5,552 nucleotides of DNA, taken from Bacteroidales bacterium UBA1797 (GTDB lineage: Bacteria > Bacteroidota > Bacteroidia > Bacteroidales > VadinHA17). The notes beneath the pieces are model-generated. The model was not told the DNA's origin and made no database searches. It saw only the letters and a program-made list of their open reading frames with translations. The stretch is from NCBI GenBank assembly GCA_002319885.1, contig DCFT01000151.1, forward strand, positions 1 through 5,552, written 5' to 3'. Within the stretch, counting starts at the first letter, position 1. Each line of letters opens with the position of its first letter. The translations under genes were made by a program, and so were the position numbers. Shown here in pieces: positions 1-5,552 of the stretch.

Positions 1-830
1 CTGAATTGTTATATATAAGTCAACCTGCAGTTTCGCAACAAATTAAAACATTAGAAGCTGAATTGGGATTTAAGTTATTTATTAGAAATAAAAGGAATGT
101 AGCACTGACACCTGCTGGTGTATCTTTTTATGCGGATATGAAGGATGTTTTGACAAAAACGAATATTGCTATATCAAAGGCGAAAAATTATGCAATGAAT
201 TATAAAACAAATCTATCAATCTGTTATGAGGGAACACTGCTTGAACAGGAAAGGATGCCTGAAATATTATCTTATTATAGAATAAATTATCCCGATATTC
301 ATTTTTATATAAAACATGCTGACTATAAGGAGTGTAAGAAATCCATTATTGATCAGAAGAGTGATATTATATTCACGGTACAAGAAAATATCAAGTCATA
401 TTCGGAGATATCCTATTGTCAGCTTTTGAAAAGTACTTTTGTATGTGTGATTCCTAAAGATCATATACTTGCAAAAAAAACATCCATTGGAATTGAAGAC
501 TTAAAAAATGAGACGTTGATTTTACTTGATCCGATTAAATGTCCACCTGAAATGGCACGTGTGCAGAATAAAATTCAACGGTTATGTCCTGACGCGCCAA
601 TACTTTTTTGTGATTCGGAAATAATTTGTACCACAATGATGAAAGGAAATATGGGGATTGCCTTTATGCCAAGCTTTGTAGCACCAACCGATCGATATTA
701 TCGTACAATTCCACTAAACATTACGGAAATGATATCTTACGGAGCAGCATGGAATAAATCAAATAAGAAAAAAGAAATAAGTGATTTTATAAAAGTTGCA
801 GCATGCATATTTGGAAAACACCTGGGATGA
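1..830 (+). CDS. LysR-family transcriptional regulator, 5'-truncated by window edge
   Basis: The reading frame is already open at the left edge (first full codon GAA at 3-5) and closes with TGA at 828-830. The first visible residues, ELLYISQPAVSQQIKTLE, are the second half of the winged helix-turn-helix of LysR regulators (SQPAVSQQI is the recognition helix). The wing follows, with LGFKLFIRNKR and LTPAG. The remaining roughly 210 residues fit the periplasmic-binding-like effector domain; segments such as VCVIPKDHILAKK and MMKGNMGIAFMPSFV are typical of it. About 15-20 N-terminal residues should lie outside the window, so the TTG at 6-8 is not the true start. Family members bind DNA as tetramers and respond to small molecules; the ligand and targets here cannot be read from the sequence. 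The gene is visibly more AT-rich than the pump genes. No clear terminator follows, and nothing ties it functionally to the efflux locus. Confidence 0.93.
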   Translation, partial: ELLYISQPAVSQQIKTLEAELGFKLFIRNKRNVALTPAGVSFYADMKDVLTKTNIAISKAKNYAMNYKTNLSICYEGTLLEQERMPEILSYYRINYPDIHFYIKHADYKECKKSIIDQKSDIIFTVQENIKSYSEISYCQLLKSTFVCVIPKDHILAKKTSIGIEDLKNETLILLDPIKCPPEMARVQNKIQRLCPDAPILFCDSEIICTTMMKGNMGIAFMPSFVAPTDRYYRTIPLNITEMISYGAAWNKSNKKKEISDFIKVAACIFGKHLG

Positions 831-840
831 ATTTCGAATA

Positions 841-1040
841 AAGTTAAAGAGTTATAGAACGCAAACTTCGGAGGCAGAACTTAGAGGCTGTAGTGCTTAA
901 CTGGAGCACGAAAAATATTCTCTGCAGATGGAAAATGATGCGTTAAAAAACTGGACGAATTAGAAAAAAAGATGTCTTGGCTTTACACGGCAGGAAAAGG
1001 AATACAAATCATAATTGAATTCATGACTGGAAGTTGTTGA
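841..1040 (+). pseudogene. Possible decayed gene tail, transposase OrfA-like coiled coil
   Basis: This stretch between the LysR gene and the TetR promoter has no intact gene, but it contains what looks like broken coding sequence. One frame reads EAELRGCSA, then a TAA at 898-900, then LEHEKYSLQMENDALK from 901. The frame is lost in the A-run at 945-950. One extra A would continue it as KLDELEKKMSWLYTAGKG from 951, ending at TGA 1038-1040. The heptad-like pattern with ALKKLDELEKK resembles the C-terminal leucine zipper of IS3-type OrfA proteins, which often end with a similar LKKLDAL motif. No terminal inverted repeats, helix-turn-helix or OrfB were found here. It may instead be a chance run in AT-rich spacer DNA, so the identification is weak. 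Confidence 0.3.
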
Positions 1041-1065
1041 CAAAGTCACATCCATCAACTATAAT
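1037..1065 (+). promoter_or_regulatory. Consensus sigma-70/sigma-A promoter of the tetR-family gene
   Basis: A perfect -35 box TTGACA (1037-1042) and a perfect -10 box TATAAT (1060-1065) are separated by 17 bp, the optimal spacing. Transcription should start near 1072, the exact centre of the surrounding palindrome, giving a leader of about 34 nt. So strong a promoter in front of a repressor gene implies tight repression, consistent with the operator that covers the -10 box and start point. Confidence 0.88.
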
Positions 1066-1105
1066 TTGATCGTGGTCAAATTATAGTTGATGGATGTGAC
1101 TTTGT
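1040..1105. repeat. 66-bp near-perfect palindrome abutting the tetR start codon
   Basis: Positions 1040-1069 are the exact reverse complement of 1076-1105 (30-bp arms). In the 6-base centre TCGTGG, the pair 1071/1074 also matches, while 1070/1075 and 1072/1073 do not. The left arm begins inside the -35 box and contains the -10 box. The right arm contains the leader and the ribosome-binding site and ends on the base before the ATG at 1106. It is far longer than a TetR dimer footprint and contains the shared operator core at its middle. Confidence 0.95.
1059..1086. promoter_or_regulatory. Predicted TetR-family operator O1 (autoregulatory)
   Basis: This 28-bp palindromic core, centred on TTTGATCGTGGTCAAA, recurs at 1788-1815 with only three base differences. 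It overlaps the -10 box and the predicted start of transcription, so a bound repressor would block RNA polymerase. One half-site carries GATC where the other has the complement of GGTC, making O1 slightly less symmetric than O2 and possibly weaker. Assignment to the adjacent TetR protein is inferred from proximity and from its presence at both promoters of the locus. Confidence 0.8.
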
Positions 1106-1723
1106 ATGGCAAGAACACCGCAAGATCCTGAAATTCGAATCAATGAAATTTTAGATGTTGCACAAAAATGCTTTATCAATCGGGGCTATCGTAAAACTAC
1201 CATCAGTGTGGTTGCTAAAGAAATGGGCGTAGCAAAAGGTATGCTTTATTATTACTTTAAATCGAAGGAGGAGTTGTTAGAAGTATTATTGAAGCGCCAT
1301 TCAGATTTATTTTTAAGCGAAATAACACAGATGGCTGATGCAGAGAATATTATGCCGTCTGAGAAAATTGGACGGATGTTTGAGCAGGTAATTCATAGTG
1401 TTTTTTCTAAAGATGGCGTACTTTTAAGTATCCTTTATGATGAGAAAAACTTATATATTAAGGAAAAAATCACTTCTTATTGTGGAAATTCATTTATGAA
1501 TATAGGGAAAAAAGTTATTGCGGAAGGAAAGGAAAAAAAAGAGTTCTTTGTTGAACAGGAAGAAGTTGTGACTGAATTTTTTACATTGATTTTAGGCTTT
1601 CTTATTGAAATATTTTATAAAAAATTACCTGAGGACATGTTGCAAATGCGAGTGAAAATGGCAGAAAATATGATTGAAGGGCTGTTGCATAGCAGGCCGG
1701 GATCTATTCATTTTAATCTATAA
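1106..1723 (+). CDS. TetR/AcrR-family transcriptional repressor of the efflux locus
   Basis: This 205-residue protein has the usual size for the family. Residues 10-55 form the TetR DNA-binding domain: helix 1 contains ILDVAQKCFINRGYRKTT, and the helix-turn-helix follows as VVAKEMGVAKGMLYYYFKSK with the hallmark LYYYF-x-SKEELL. The rest (about 60-205) is the variable helical ligand-binding and dimerisation domain, with a hydrophobic helix near FFTLILGFLIEIFY (about 158-171). The ATG at 1106 is supported by TGGATGTGA (1091-1099), seven of nine bases matching AGGAGGTGA, at 6-nt spacing. The gene lies upstream of the pump genes in the same direction, but with its own promoter and terminator. Matching palindromes at both promoters suggest that it represses itself and the pump until a ligand binds. 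The ligand cannot be predicted. Confidence 0.95.
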   Translation: MARTPQDPEIRINEILDVAQKCFINRGYRKTTISVVAKEMGVAKGMLYYYFKSKEELLEVLLKRHSDLFLSEITQMADAENIMPSEKIGRMFEQVIHSVFSKDGVLLSILYDEKNLYIKEKITSYCGNSFMNIGKKVIAEGKEKKEFFVEQEEVVTEFFTLILGFLIEIFYKKLPEDMLQMRVKMAENMIEGLLHSRPGSIHFNL

Positions 1724-1741
1724 AATTAAAAAATATGATAG

Positions 1742-1783
1742 AAAACCGTAATTCTAAAAAGTTATTTAGAGTTGCGATTTTTT
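1742..1783 (+). terminator. Intrinsic terminator of the tetR-family gene
   Basis: A 17-position stem (1742-1758 with 1765-1781) has one mismatch (C1746 against A1777) and two G-U wobbles. It closes a 6-nt loop (1759-1764) and ends in a run of six T (1778-1783). The stem is A/T-rich, so termination may be incomplete. It starts about 18 bp after the repressor stop codon, and its downstream half overlaps the -35 region of the pump promoter. Confidence 0.75.
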
Positions 1784-1794
1784 AGGGCTATTAT
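1765..1794 (+). promoter_or_regulatory. Predicted promoter of the efflux operon
   Basis: The -10 box TATTAT (1789-1794, 5/6) lies at exactly the same distance from the centre of its palindrome as the TATAAT of the repressor promoter does from its own. A weak -35, TTTAGA (1765-1770, 4/6), lies 18 bp upstream inside the terminator stem. Transcription should start near 1801, giving a leader of nearly 90 nt before the adaptor gene. It is predicted to be weaker than the repressor promoter. Confidence 0.6.
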
Positions 1795-1821
1795 TTGACC
1801 GTGGTCAAATAATAGCCCTAA
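1782..1821. promoter_or_regulatory. Palindromic operator O2 of the efflux operon (40 bp)
   Basis: Perfect 19-bp arms (1782-1800 and 1803-1821) flank a central GT. The inner 28 bp (1788-1815) matches O1 except at three positions and reads TTTGACCGTGGTCAAA at its centre, fully symmetric apart from the GT. The outer six base pairs on each side (around AGGGC/GCCCT) are unrelated to the flanks of O1. It covers the -10 box and the predicted start site, so binding by the TetR protein should shut off the pump genes. Confidence 0.82.
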
Positions 1822-1870
1822 GGATTTACAAAGATTGTTTAAATATTATGGAAAATATATAAATAACTAT

Positions 1871-1879
1871 AGGAAGTGG
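1871..1879 (+). promoter_or_regulatory. Ribosome-binding site of the adaptor gene
   Basis: AGGAAGTGG matches seven of nine bases of AGGAGGTGA and lies 10 nt before the ATG at 1890. It favours that start over the in-frame ATG at 1899, which would be 19 nt away. Confidence 0.65.
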
Positions 1880-1889
1880 TAAAACGAAG

Positions 1890-2993
1890 ATGTTGGATAT
1901 GTTAAAAACGAGGAAAAAAGCAGCTGTTTTGTTAGGTATTGTAATTATAGGATTTGTGGTGGCATTTTTGTTGAGAGGAAAAAATGAAGTACCTATAGCC
2001 AAGGAAGACATTACGATGGTACATACGATGAAAATTGCCGCGAATGCTGCCGCACAAAATTATACATATTCCGGAGAAGTGAGAGGCCGTTATGAGAGCA
2101 AGCTGGCATTTCAGGTGAAGGGGAAAATTGTCAGCAGAAATGTACAGCTGGGAAGTTCGGTCAATGCAGGTGATGTGCTTATGCAGATTGATGGTAAGGA
2201 TATTGTGCAAACCGTAAATAATAATGCTGCACTGGTTGATTCAGCAGAATCGGAATTAGAACTCGCGCAAAGTGATTTAAGCCGTTATCAGGAACTAGTT
2301 AATGGAGGAGTTATCAGTCAGGCAACCTATGATAAATATGTCAATGCCTATCATGTAAGTGAAGCAAAAGTACGACAGACACAGGCACAATACACGCAGA
2401 GCGTTAATGAAATGGACTATAGTTCATTGCAATCGGATAAATCGGGTGTCATATCGAGTATTTCCGCGGAAGTCGGACAAGTAGTAAGTCCAGGGCAGGT
2501 CGTTGTTACTTTAGTACAAGATGGTGAACGTGAAATAGAAATTAATGTGCCAGAAAATCGTATTGAAGATGTAAGGCAGGCACAAGATATTAAAGTGAAT
2601 TTTTGGGCTTTAGGCAATGAAAGCGTAAGTGGCCTTGTCAGAGAAATTGCGCCGATGGCGGATCCAAGCACACGGACCTTTAAAGTGAGGATTCGTATTC
2701 CAAATCCACCGGCTGGTATGAAACTTGGTATGACAGCAAGCGTCAGTATACCGCGCAGTGATGGTAATCTGATAAAAATTCCTATTGATGCAATTTATCA
2801 AAATAGCGAAACTCCGTCAGTTTGGACGATTAAGGATGATGAACTTTCCTTGTGTCCGATTCAGATTGGCAATTATGGAACGGATACAGTTGAAGTTCTA
2901 TCTGGATTGCAAGAAGGTGACTGTATTGTAACAAAAGGTGTATATATGTTAACAGAAGGGCAAAAAGTAGAATCCGATGGTGACTCGTTATGA
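1890..2993 (+). CDS. RND efflux periplasmic adaptor subunit (membrane fusion protein, AcrA/HlyD type)
   Basis: This 367-residue protein bridges an inner-membrane RND pump to an outer-membrane channel. A basic start (KTRKK) and a hydrophobic segment at about 11-28 form an N-terminal membrane anchor. There is no lipobox cysteine, so it is not a lipoprotein. The first half of the lipoyl-like domain is at about 67-104 (LAFQVKGKI, VNAGDVLMQIDGKD). A helical hairpin follows at about 107-175, and the second lipoyl half at about 184-209 (SGVISSISAEVGQVVSPGQ). The beta-barrel follows, with the family motif ADPSTRTFKVRI at 257-268, then a membrane-proximal domain. At the hairpin tip, R132, L136 and S143 have the same spacing as AcrA R128, L132 and S139 (R-x3-L-x6-S), the TolC-docking motif. 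It is the first gene of the pump operon, and its TGA overlaps the ATG of the permease gene. Confidence 0.95.
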   Translation: MLDMLKTRKKAAVLLGIVIIGFVVAFLLRGKNEVPIAKEDITMVHTMKIAANAAAQNYTYSGEVRGRYESKLAFQVKGKIVSRNVQLGSSVNAGDVLMQIDGKDIVQTVNNNAALVDSAESELELAQSDLSRYQELVNGGVISQATYDKYVNAYHVSEAKVRQTQAQYTQSVNEMDYSSLQSDKSGVISSISAEVGQVVSPGQVVVTLVQDGEREIEINVPENRIEDVRQAQDIKVNFWALGNESVSGLVREIAPMADPSTRTFKVRIRIPNPPAGMKLGMTASVSIPRSDGNLIKIPIDAIYQNSETPSVWTIKDDELSLCPIQIGNYGTDTVEVLSGLQEGDCIVTKGVYMLTEGQKVESDGDSL

Positions 2994-5552
2994 AAAAAAA
3001 ATTCAATTTAACAGAGTGGGCTCTAAACCATAAACAATATGTTTACTTCTTTGTGGTGCTGCTATTCGCTGTAGGGATATTTTCGTATAAACATCTTGGA
3101 AGGTTGGAAGATCCTGATTTTACAATCAAGCAGATGGTAATAAGCGTACCATGGCCAGGTGCAACTGCTGGCGAAGTACAAGAACAAGTAACCGATAAAA
3201 TTGAAAAGAAGTTACAGGATCTTCCTGGCCTGGATTATTTGAAAAGTTATTCGATGCCGGGACAGACTGTAATTTATGTGAATGTAAAAGATACCGTTCC
3301 TAAGGAACAAATACGTAATCTATGGCTGGAAACTCGTAATATGGTCAATGATATGAAGGGAACTTTACCGGAAGGAACGCTGGAACCAATATTCAATGAT
3401 CGTTTTGATGAAGTTTACGGCGTTGTTTATACATTGACTGGCGATGATTATAGTTATGAAGAAAAACGTGAAAAAGCAGAAAAAATCCGACGCATGCTGC
3501 TCGATACGCCGAGTGTTCGTAAAGTTAAGCTTATTGGTGTTCAGACGGAAAAATTTTATATTGAAATTGAAAACAGTAAACTTGCTCAGCTTGGAATTGA
3601 CCCGAATCTGATTACGCAAACATTGCAAGGACAAAATTCAATGACGCCGGCAGGTATGCTGGAAACACATTCAGATGATTTATACCTGAGAGTTACAGGA
3701 ATGTTCGAAGATGCAGAAGACATTAGCGATACGCCTATTTCTGCACATGGAAAAACGTTTCGTTTGGGTGATATTGCAAAAATAACACGCAGTTATGCAG
3801 AACCACAGGATCCGAAAATGTTTTATAACGGTGAGCCGACCATTGGTATTGCGCTTGCAATGGAGTCGGGTGGAAACATTTTGACACTGGGGGATAATTT
3901 AGCAAAAACGGTTACCCAGATAAAAAAGGAACTGCCAGCCGGTTTAACACTAAATCAGACAGTGAATCAACCAAAGGTTGTAGACTCGTCTATTAATGAA
4001 TTTGTTCATTCCTTGGTTGAAGCCATCATCATTGTTTTAATTGTTAGTTTTGCAAGTTTGGGGGTACATTCGGGAATCATCGTTGCACTTTGTATTCCTC
4101 TGGTTATTGCCGCAGTATTTGGGTTTATGTATTTAGACGGCATATCTTTGCAGAATATTTCGCTGGGATCTCTGATTATTGCACTGGGGCTGCTTGTAGA
4201 TGATGCAATTATCACAATTGAAATGATATCCGTAAAGCTTGAGCAAGGCTGGACAAGATCTGATGCAACGTGCTTTGCTTATACGTCTACGGCTTATCCA
4301 AGACTGTGTGGCGCGTTGGTTACTTGTGCCGGGTTTATCCCAATTGGTTTTTCGCCGGGTAGCGCAGCCGAAGCCGTAGGGTCGATTTTTCAGGTTATAA
4401 CGGCCTCACTGATTATCTCCTGGATTGTTGCCGGTACCGTAACACCCTTATTGGGATACCAATTTATCAAGGTAAAACCCATTGAAAGCAAAGAGGGTGA
4501 AGCGGAAAAGTCGGTATATGACAGCAAGTTTTATAATAAGTTCAAAAAGATATTAATTTTATTTCTAACGCATCGGAAACAGGTGCTGATCGTAACACTT
4601 ATTTGTTTTGTAGGGTCCTGCGCGCTGCTGGGACATGTAAAAAAGGAATTCTTTGGCGCGACAAAGCGGCCAGAACTCATTGTACAGCTGCAATTACAAG
4701 AAGGGGCTTCTTTAAAAAATATCGAAGCGGGAGCAAATCAATTTTCTCAGATGCTCAAGGGCGATGCAGATATTGATTATTATACCTATCATGTAGGTGA
4801 AGGAGCACCACGTTTTGTATTGGCCTATGAGCCGGTATTTAATAAAACAAATTTTTCCGAGTTTGTTATTGTGGCTAAAAACAAGGAAGCCAGAGACCGA
4901 CTGGATGCAAAAATAAAAGAAAATGCAGAGAAAAATCTACCGGGGATACGAGTTCATACCAAACTTCTCAGCAATGGACCGCCGGCAGAGTATCCGGTTA
5001 TGCTCCGGGTCAGAGGTTATGATGTTGATAAAGTACGGGAAATTGCTGAAAATGTACAGAGGGTAATGATGAAAAACCAAGGCATATCGAAGACAGCACT
5101 GAACTGGGATGAAAAATCAAAGGTAATCCGGCTGTCGATTGATCAGGATAAAGCGCGGGCCCTGGGAGTTACAAGTCAAGCCGTAAAAGGTGCTTTACAG
5201 ACCAATGTTTCGGGCACGTCGATTGCTGAATTCAGAGAAAACGATAAGACGGTCAAGATGCTTTTGCGTTCTGAAAATTTGGAACGAAACGATCCATCCA
5301 ATCTTAAAAATGTGAATATCCGCACGGCAAATGGTACGTATGTTCCGCTCGATCAGATCGCTAAAATAAACTATGAAGCGGAAGAGGGACTGATCTATCG
5401 CTATGATCTCAAACCGATGATTATAGTACAGGGAGAAGTAAAACCAGGAGTAACGGGCAATGATGTCACACAAGCAGTATATGATGAGTTAAAAGACGTT
5501 CGCGATAATCTGCCGTTTGGGTACAGCATTGAATTTGATGGTTCAATGGAAA
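2990..5552 (+). CDS. RND-family multidrug efflux permease (AcrB-like, HAE1-type), 3'-truncated by window edge
   Basis: The frame starts at ATG 2990, inside the ATGA overlap with the adaptor stop, and stays open for 854 codons to the right edge. About 170-200 residues are missing compared with the usual 1020-1050. GATGGTGA (2976-2983) serves as ribosome-binding site. Visible parts are TM1 at about 17-34, then the first porter half with VPWPGATAGEVQEQVTDKIE. TM2-TM6 span about 340-490 and TM7 about 531-549, followed by the second periplasmic loop (RPELIVQLQLQEGAS, GEGAPRFVL, NGPPAEYPVMLRV). TM4 reads GLLVDDAIITIE; D404 and D405 correspond to the proton-relay pair D407/D408 of AcrB. The TM10 lysine lies outside the window. 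The aspartate pair indicates a proton-driven antiporter, and the overall pattern fits drug-exporting rather than metal-exporting or SecDF-like members. The substrates cannot be read. No outer-membrane channel gene is visible. Confidence 0.95.
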   Translation, partial: MKKKFNLTEWALNHKQYVYFFVVLLFAVGIFSYKHLGRLEDPDFTIKQMVISVPWPGATAGEVQEQVTDKIEKKLQDLPGLDYLKSYSMPGQTVIYVNVKDTVPKEQIRNLWLETRNMVNDMKGTLPEGTLEPIFNDRFDEVYGVVYTLTGDDYSYEEKREKAEKIRRMLLDTPSVRKVKLIGVQTEKFYIEIENSKLAQLGIDPNLITQTLQGQNSMTPAGMLETHSDDLYLRVTGMFEDAEDISDTPISAHGKTFRLGDIAKITRSYAEPQDPKMFYNGEPTIGIALAMESGGNILTLGDNLAKTVTQIKKELPAGLTLNQTVNQPKVVDSSINEFVHSLVEAIIIVLIVSFASLGVHSGIIVALCIPLVIAAVFGFMYLDGISLQNISLGSLIIALGLLVDDAIITIEMISVKLEQGWTRSDATCFAYTSTAYPRLCGALVTCAGFIPIGFSPGSAAEAVGSIFQVITASLIISWIVAGTVTPLLGYQFIKVKPIESKEGEAEKSVYDSKFYNKFKKILILFLTHRKQVLIVTLICFVGSCALLGHVKKEFFGATKRPELIVQLQLQEGASLKNIEAGANQFSQMLKGDADIDYYTYHVGEGAPRFVLAYEPVFNKTNFSEFVIVAKNKEARDRLDAKIKENAEKNLPGIRVHTKLLSNGPPAEYPVMLRVRGYDVDKVREIAENVQRVMMKNQGISKTALNWDEKSKVIRLSIDQDKARALGVTSQAVKGALQTNVSGTSIAEFRENDKTVKMLLRSENLERNDPSNLKNVNIRTANGTYVPLDQIAKINYEAEEGLIYRYDLKPMIIVQGEVKPGVTGNDVTQAVYDELKDVRDNLPFGYSIEFDGSME

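Noticed and set aside
6..8. TTG at 6-8 as start codon of the LysR-type gene
   Set aside because: It falls in the middle of the conserved helix-turn-helix; the frame is open to the left edge and the family needs more residues upstream.
831..1036. Terminator for the LysR gene, tRNA or small RNA in the spacer
   Set aside because: No stem followed by a T-run and no cloverleaf could be drawn in this stretch by eye.
1795..1800. TTGACC inside O2 as a -35 box
   Set aside because: No plausible -10 box lies 16-18 bp downstream, and the sequence is explained as an operator half-site shared with O1.
1848..1862. Four-codon frame ATG GAA AAT ATA TAA in the adaptor leader
   Set aside because: There is no ribosome-binding site, and the length is trivial in AT-rich DNA.
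1858..1863. Alternative pump promoter TTGTTT (1835-1840) with TATAAA (1858-1863) at 17-bp spacing
   Set aside because: The -35 match is poor, and the start would fall on the ribosome-binding site at 1871, leaving almost no leader; the palindrome-associated promoter is in exact register with that of the repressor.
3365..3634. Open frames on the minus strand within the adaptor and permease genes (for example 2417-2671, 3365-3634, 4006-4215, 5195-5473)
   Set aside because: They lie wholly opposite well-supported coding sequence, show no recognisable domain, and are best explained as shadows of the real frames.

Overview
The window shows a low-GC bacterial locus built around a tripartite drug-efflux pump of the RND type under local TetR control. 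The best guess for the organism is a diderm (outer-membrane-bearing) Firmicute of the Negativicutes kind. The base composition is AT-rich, and the three pump-locus genes carry Shine-Dalgarno sequences of the AGGAGGTGA type. The adaptor protein carries an Arg-Leu-Ser motif of the kind used to dock onto TolC-like outer-membrane channels. This placement is an inference, since no rRNA or marker gene is present.

Layout, all genes on the + strand. Positions 1-830 hold the 3' part of a LysR-type regulator whose first codons lie outside the window. Positions 831-1036 hold no intact gene. They contain what looks like the broken tail of a coiled-coil protein, possibly a transposase OrfA remnant. At 1037-1105 there is a perfect-consensus promoter embedded in a 66-bp near-perfect palindrome that ends on the base before the start codon of a TetR-family repressor (1106-1723). 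The repressor gene is followed by an intrinsic terminator (1742-1783), which overlaps the promoter of the next unit. That promoter contains a second palindrome (1782-1821). From 1890 onward come a membrane fusion protein (1890-2993) and an RND permease that starts at 2990 and runs off the right edge. The two overlap by ATGA, so they are translationally coupled.

The genes appear to form one self-contained circuit. The two palindromes share a 28-bp core (1059-1086 and 1788-1815) centred on TTTGAYCGTGGTCAAA. In both cases the core sits at the same distance from the -10 box and covers the expected transcription start. The simplest reading is that the TetR protein represses both itself and the pump, and that a pump substrate or related ligand releases it. 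The LysR gene has no visible link to this circuit. No outer-membrane factor gene is present inside the window.

The most unusual feature is the first palindrome. Its symmetric arms extend far beyond the shared core and have no sequence in common with the arms of the second palindrome. Transcripts started at the repressor's own promoter would escape the hairpin, whereas read-through transcripts from upstream would have the repressor's ribosome-binding site locked in a 30-bp stem.
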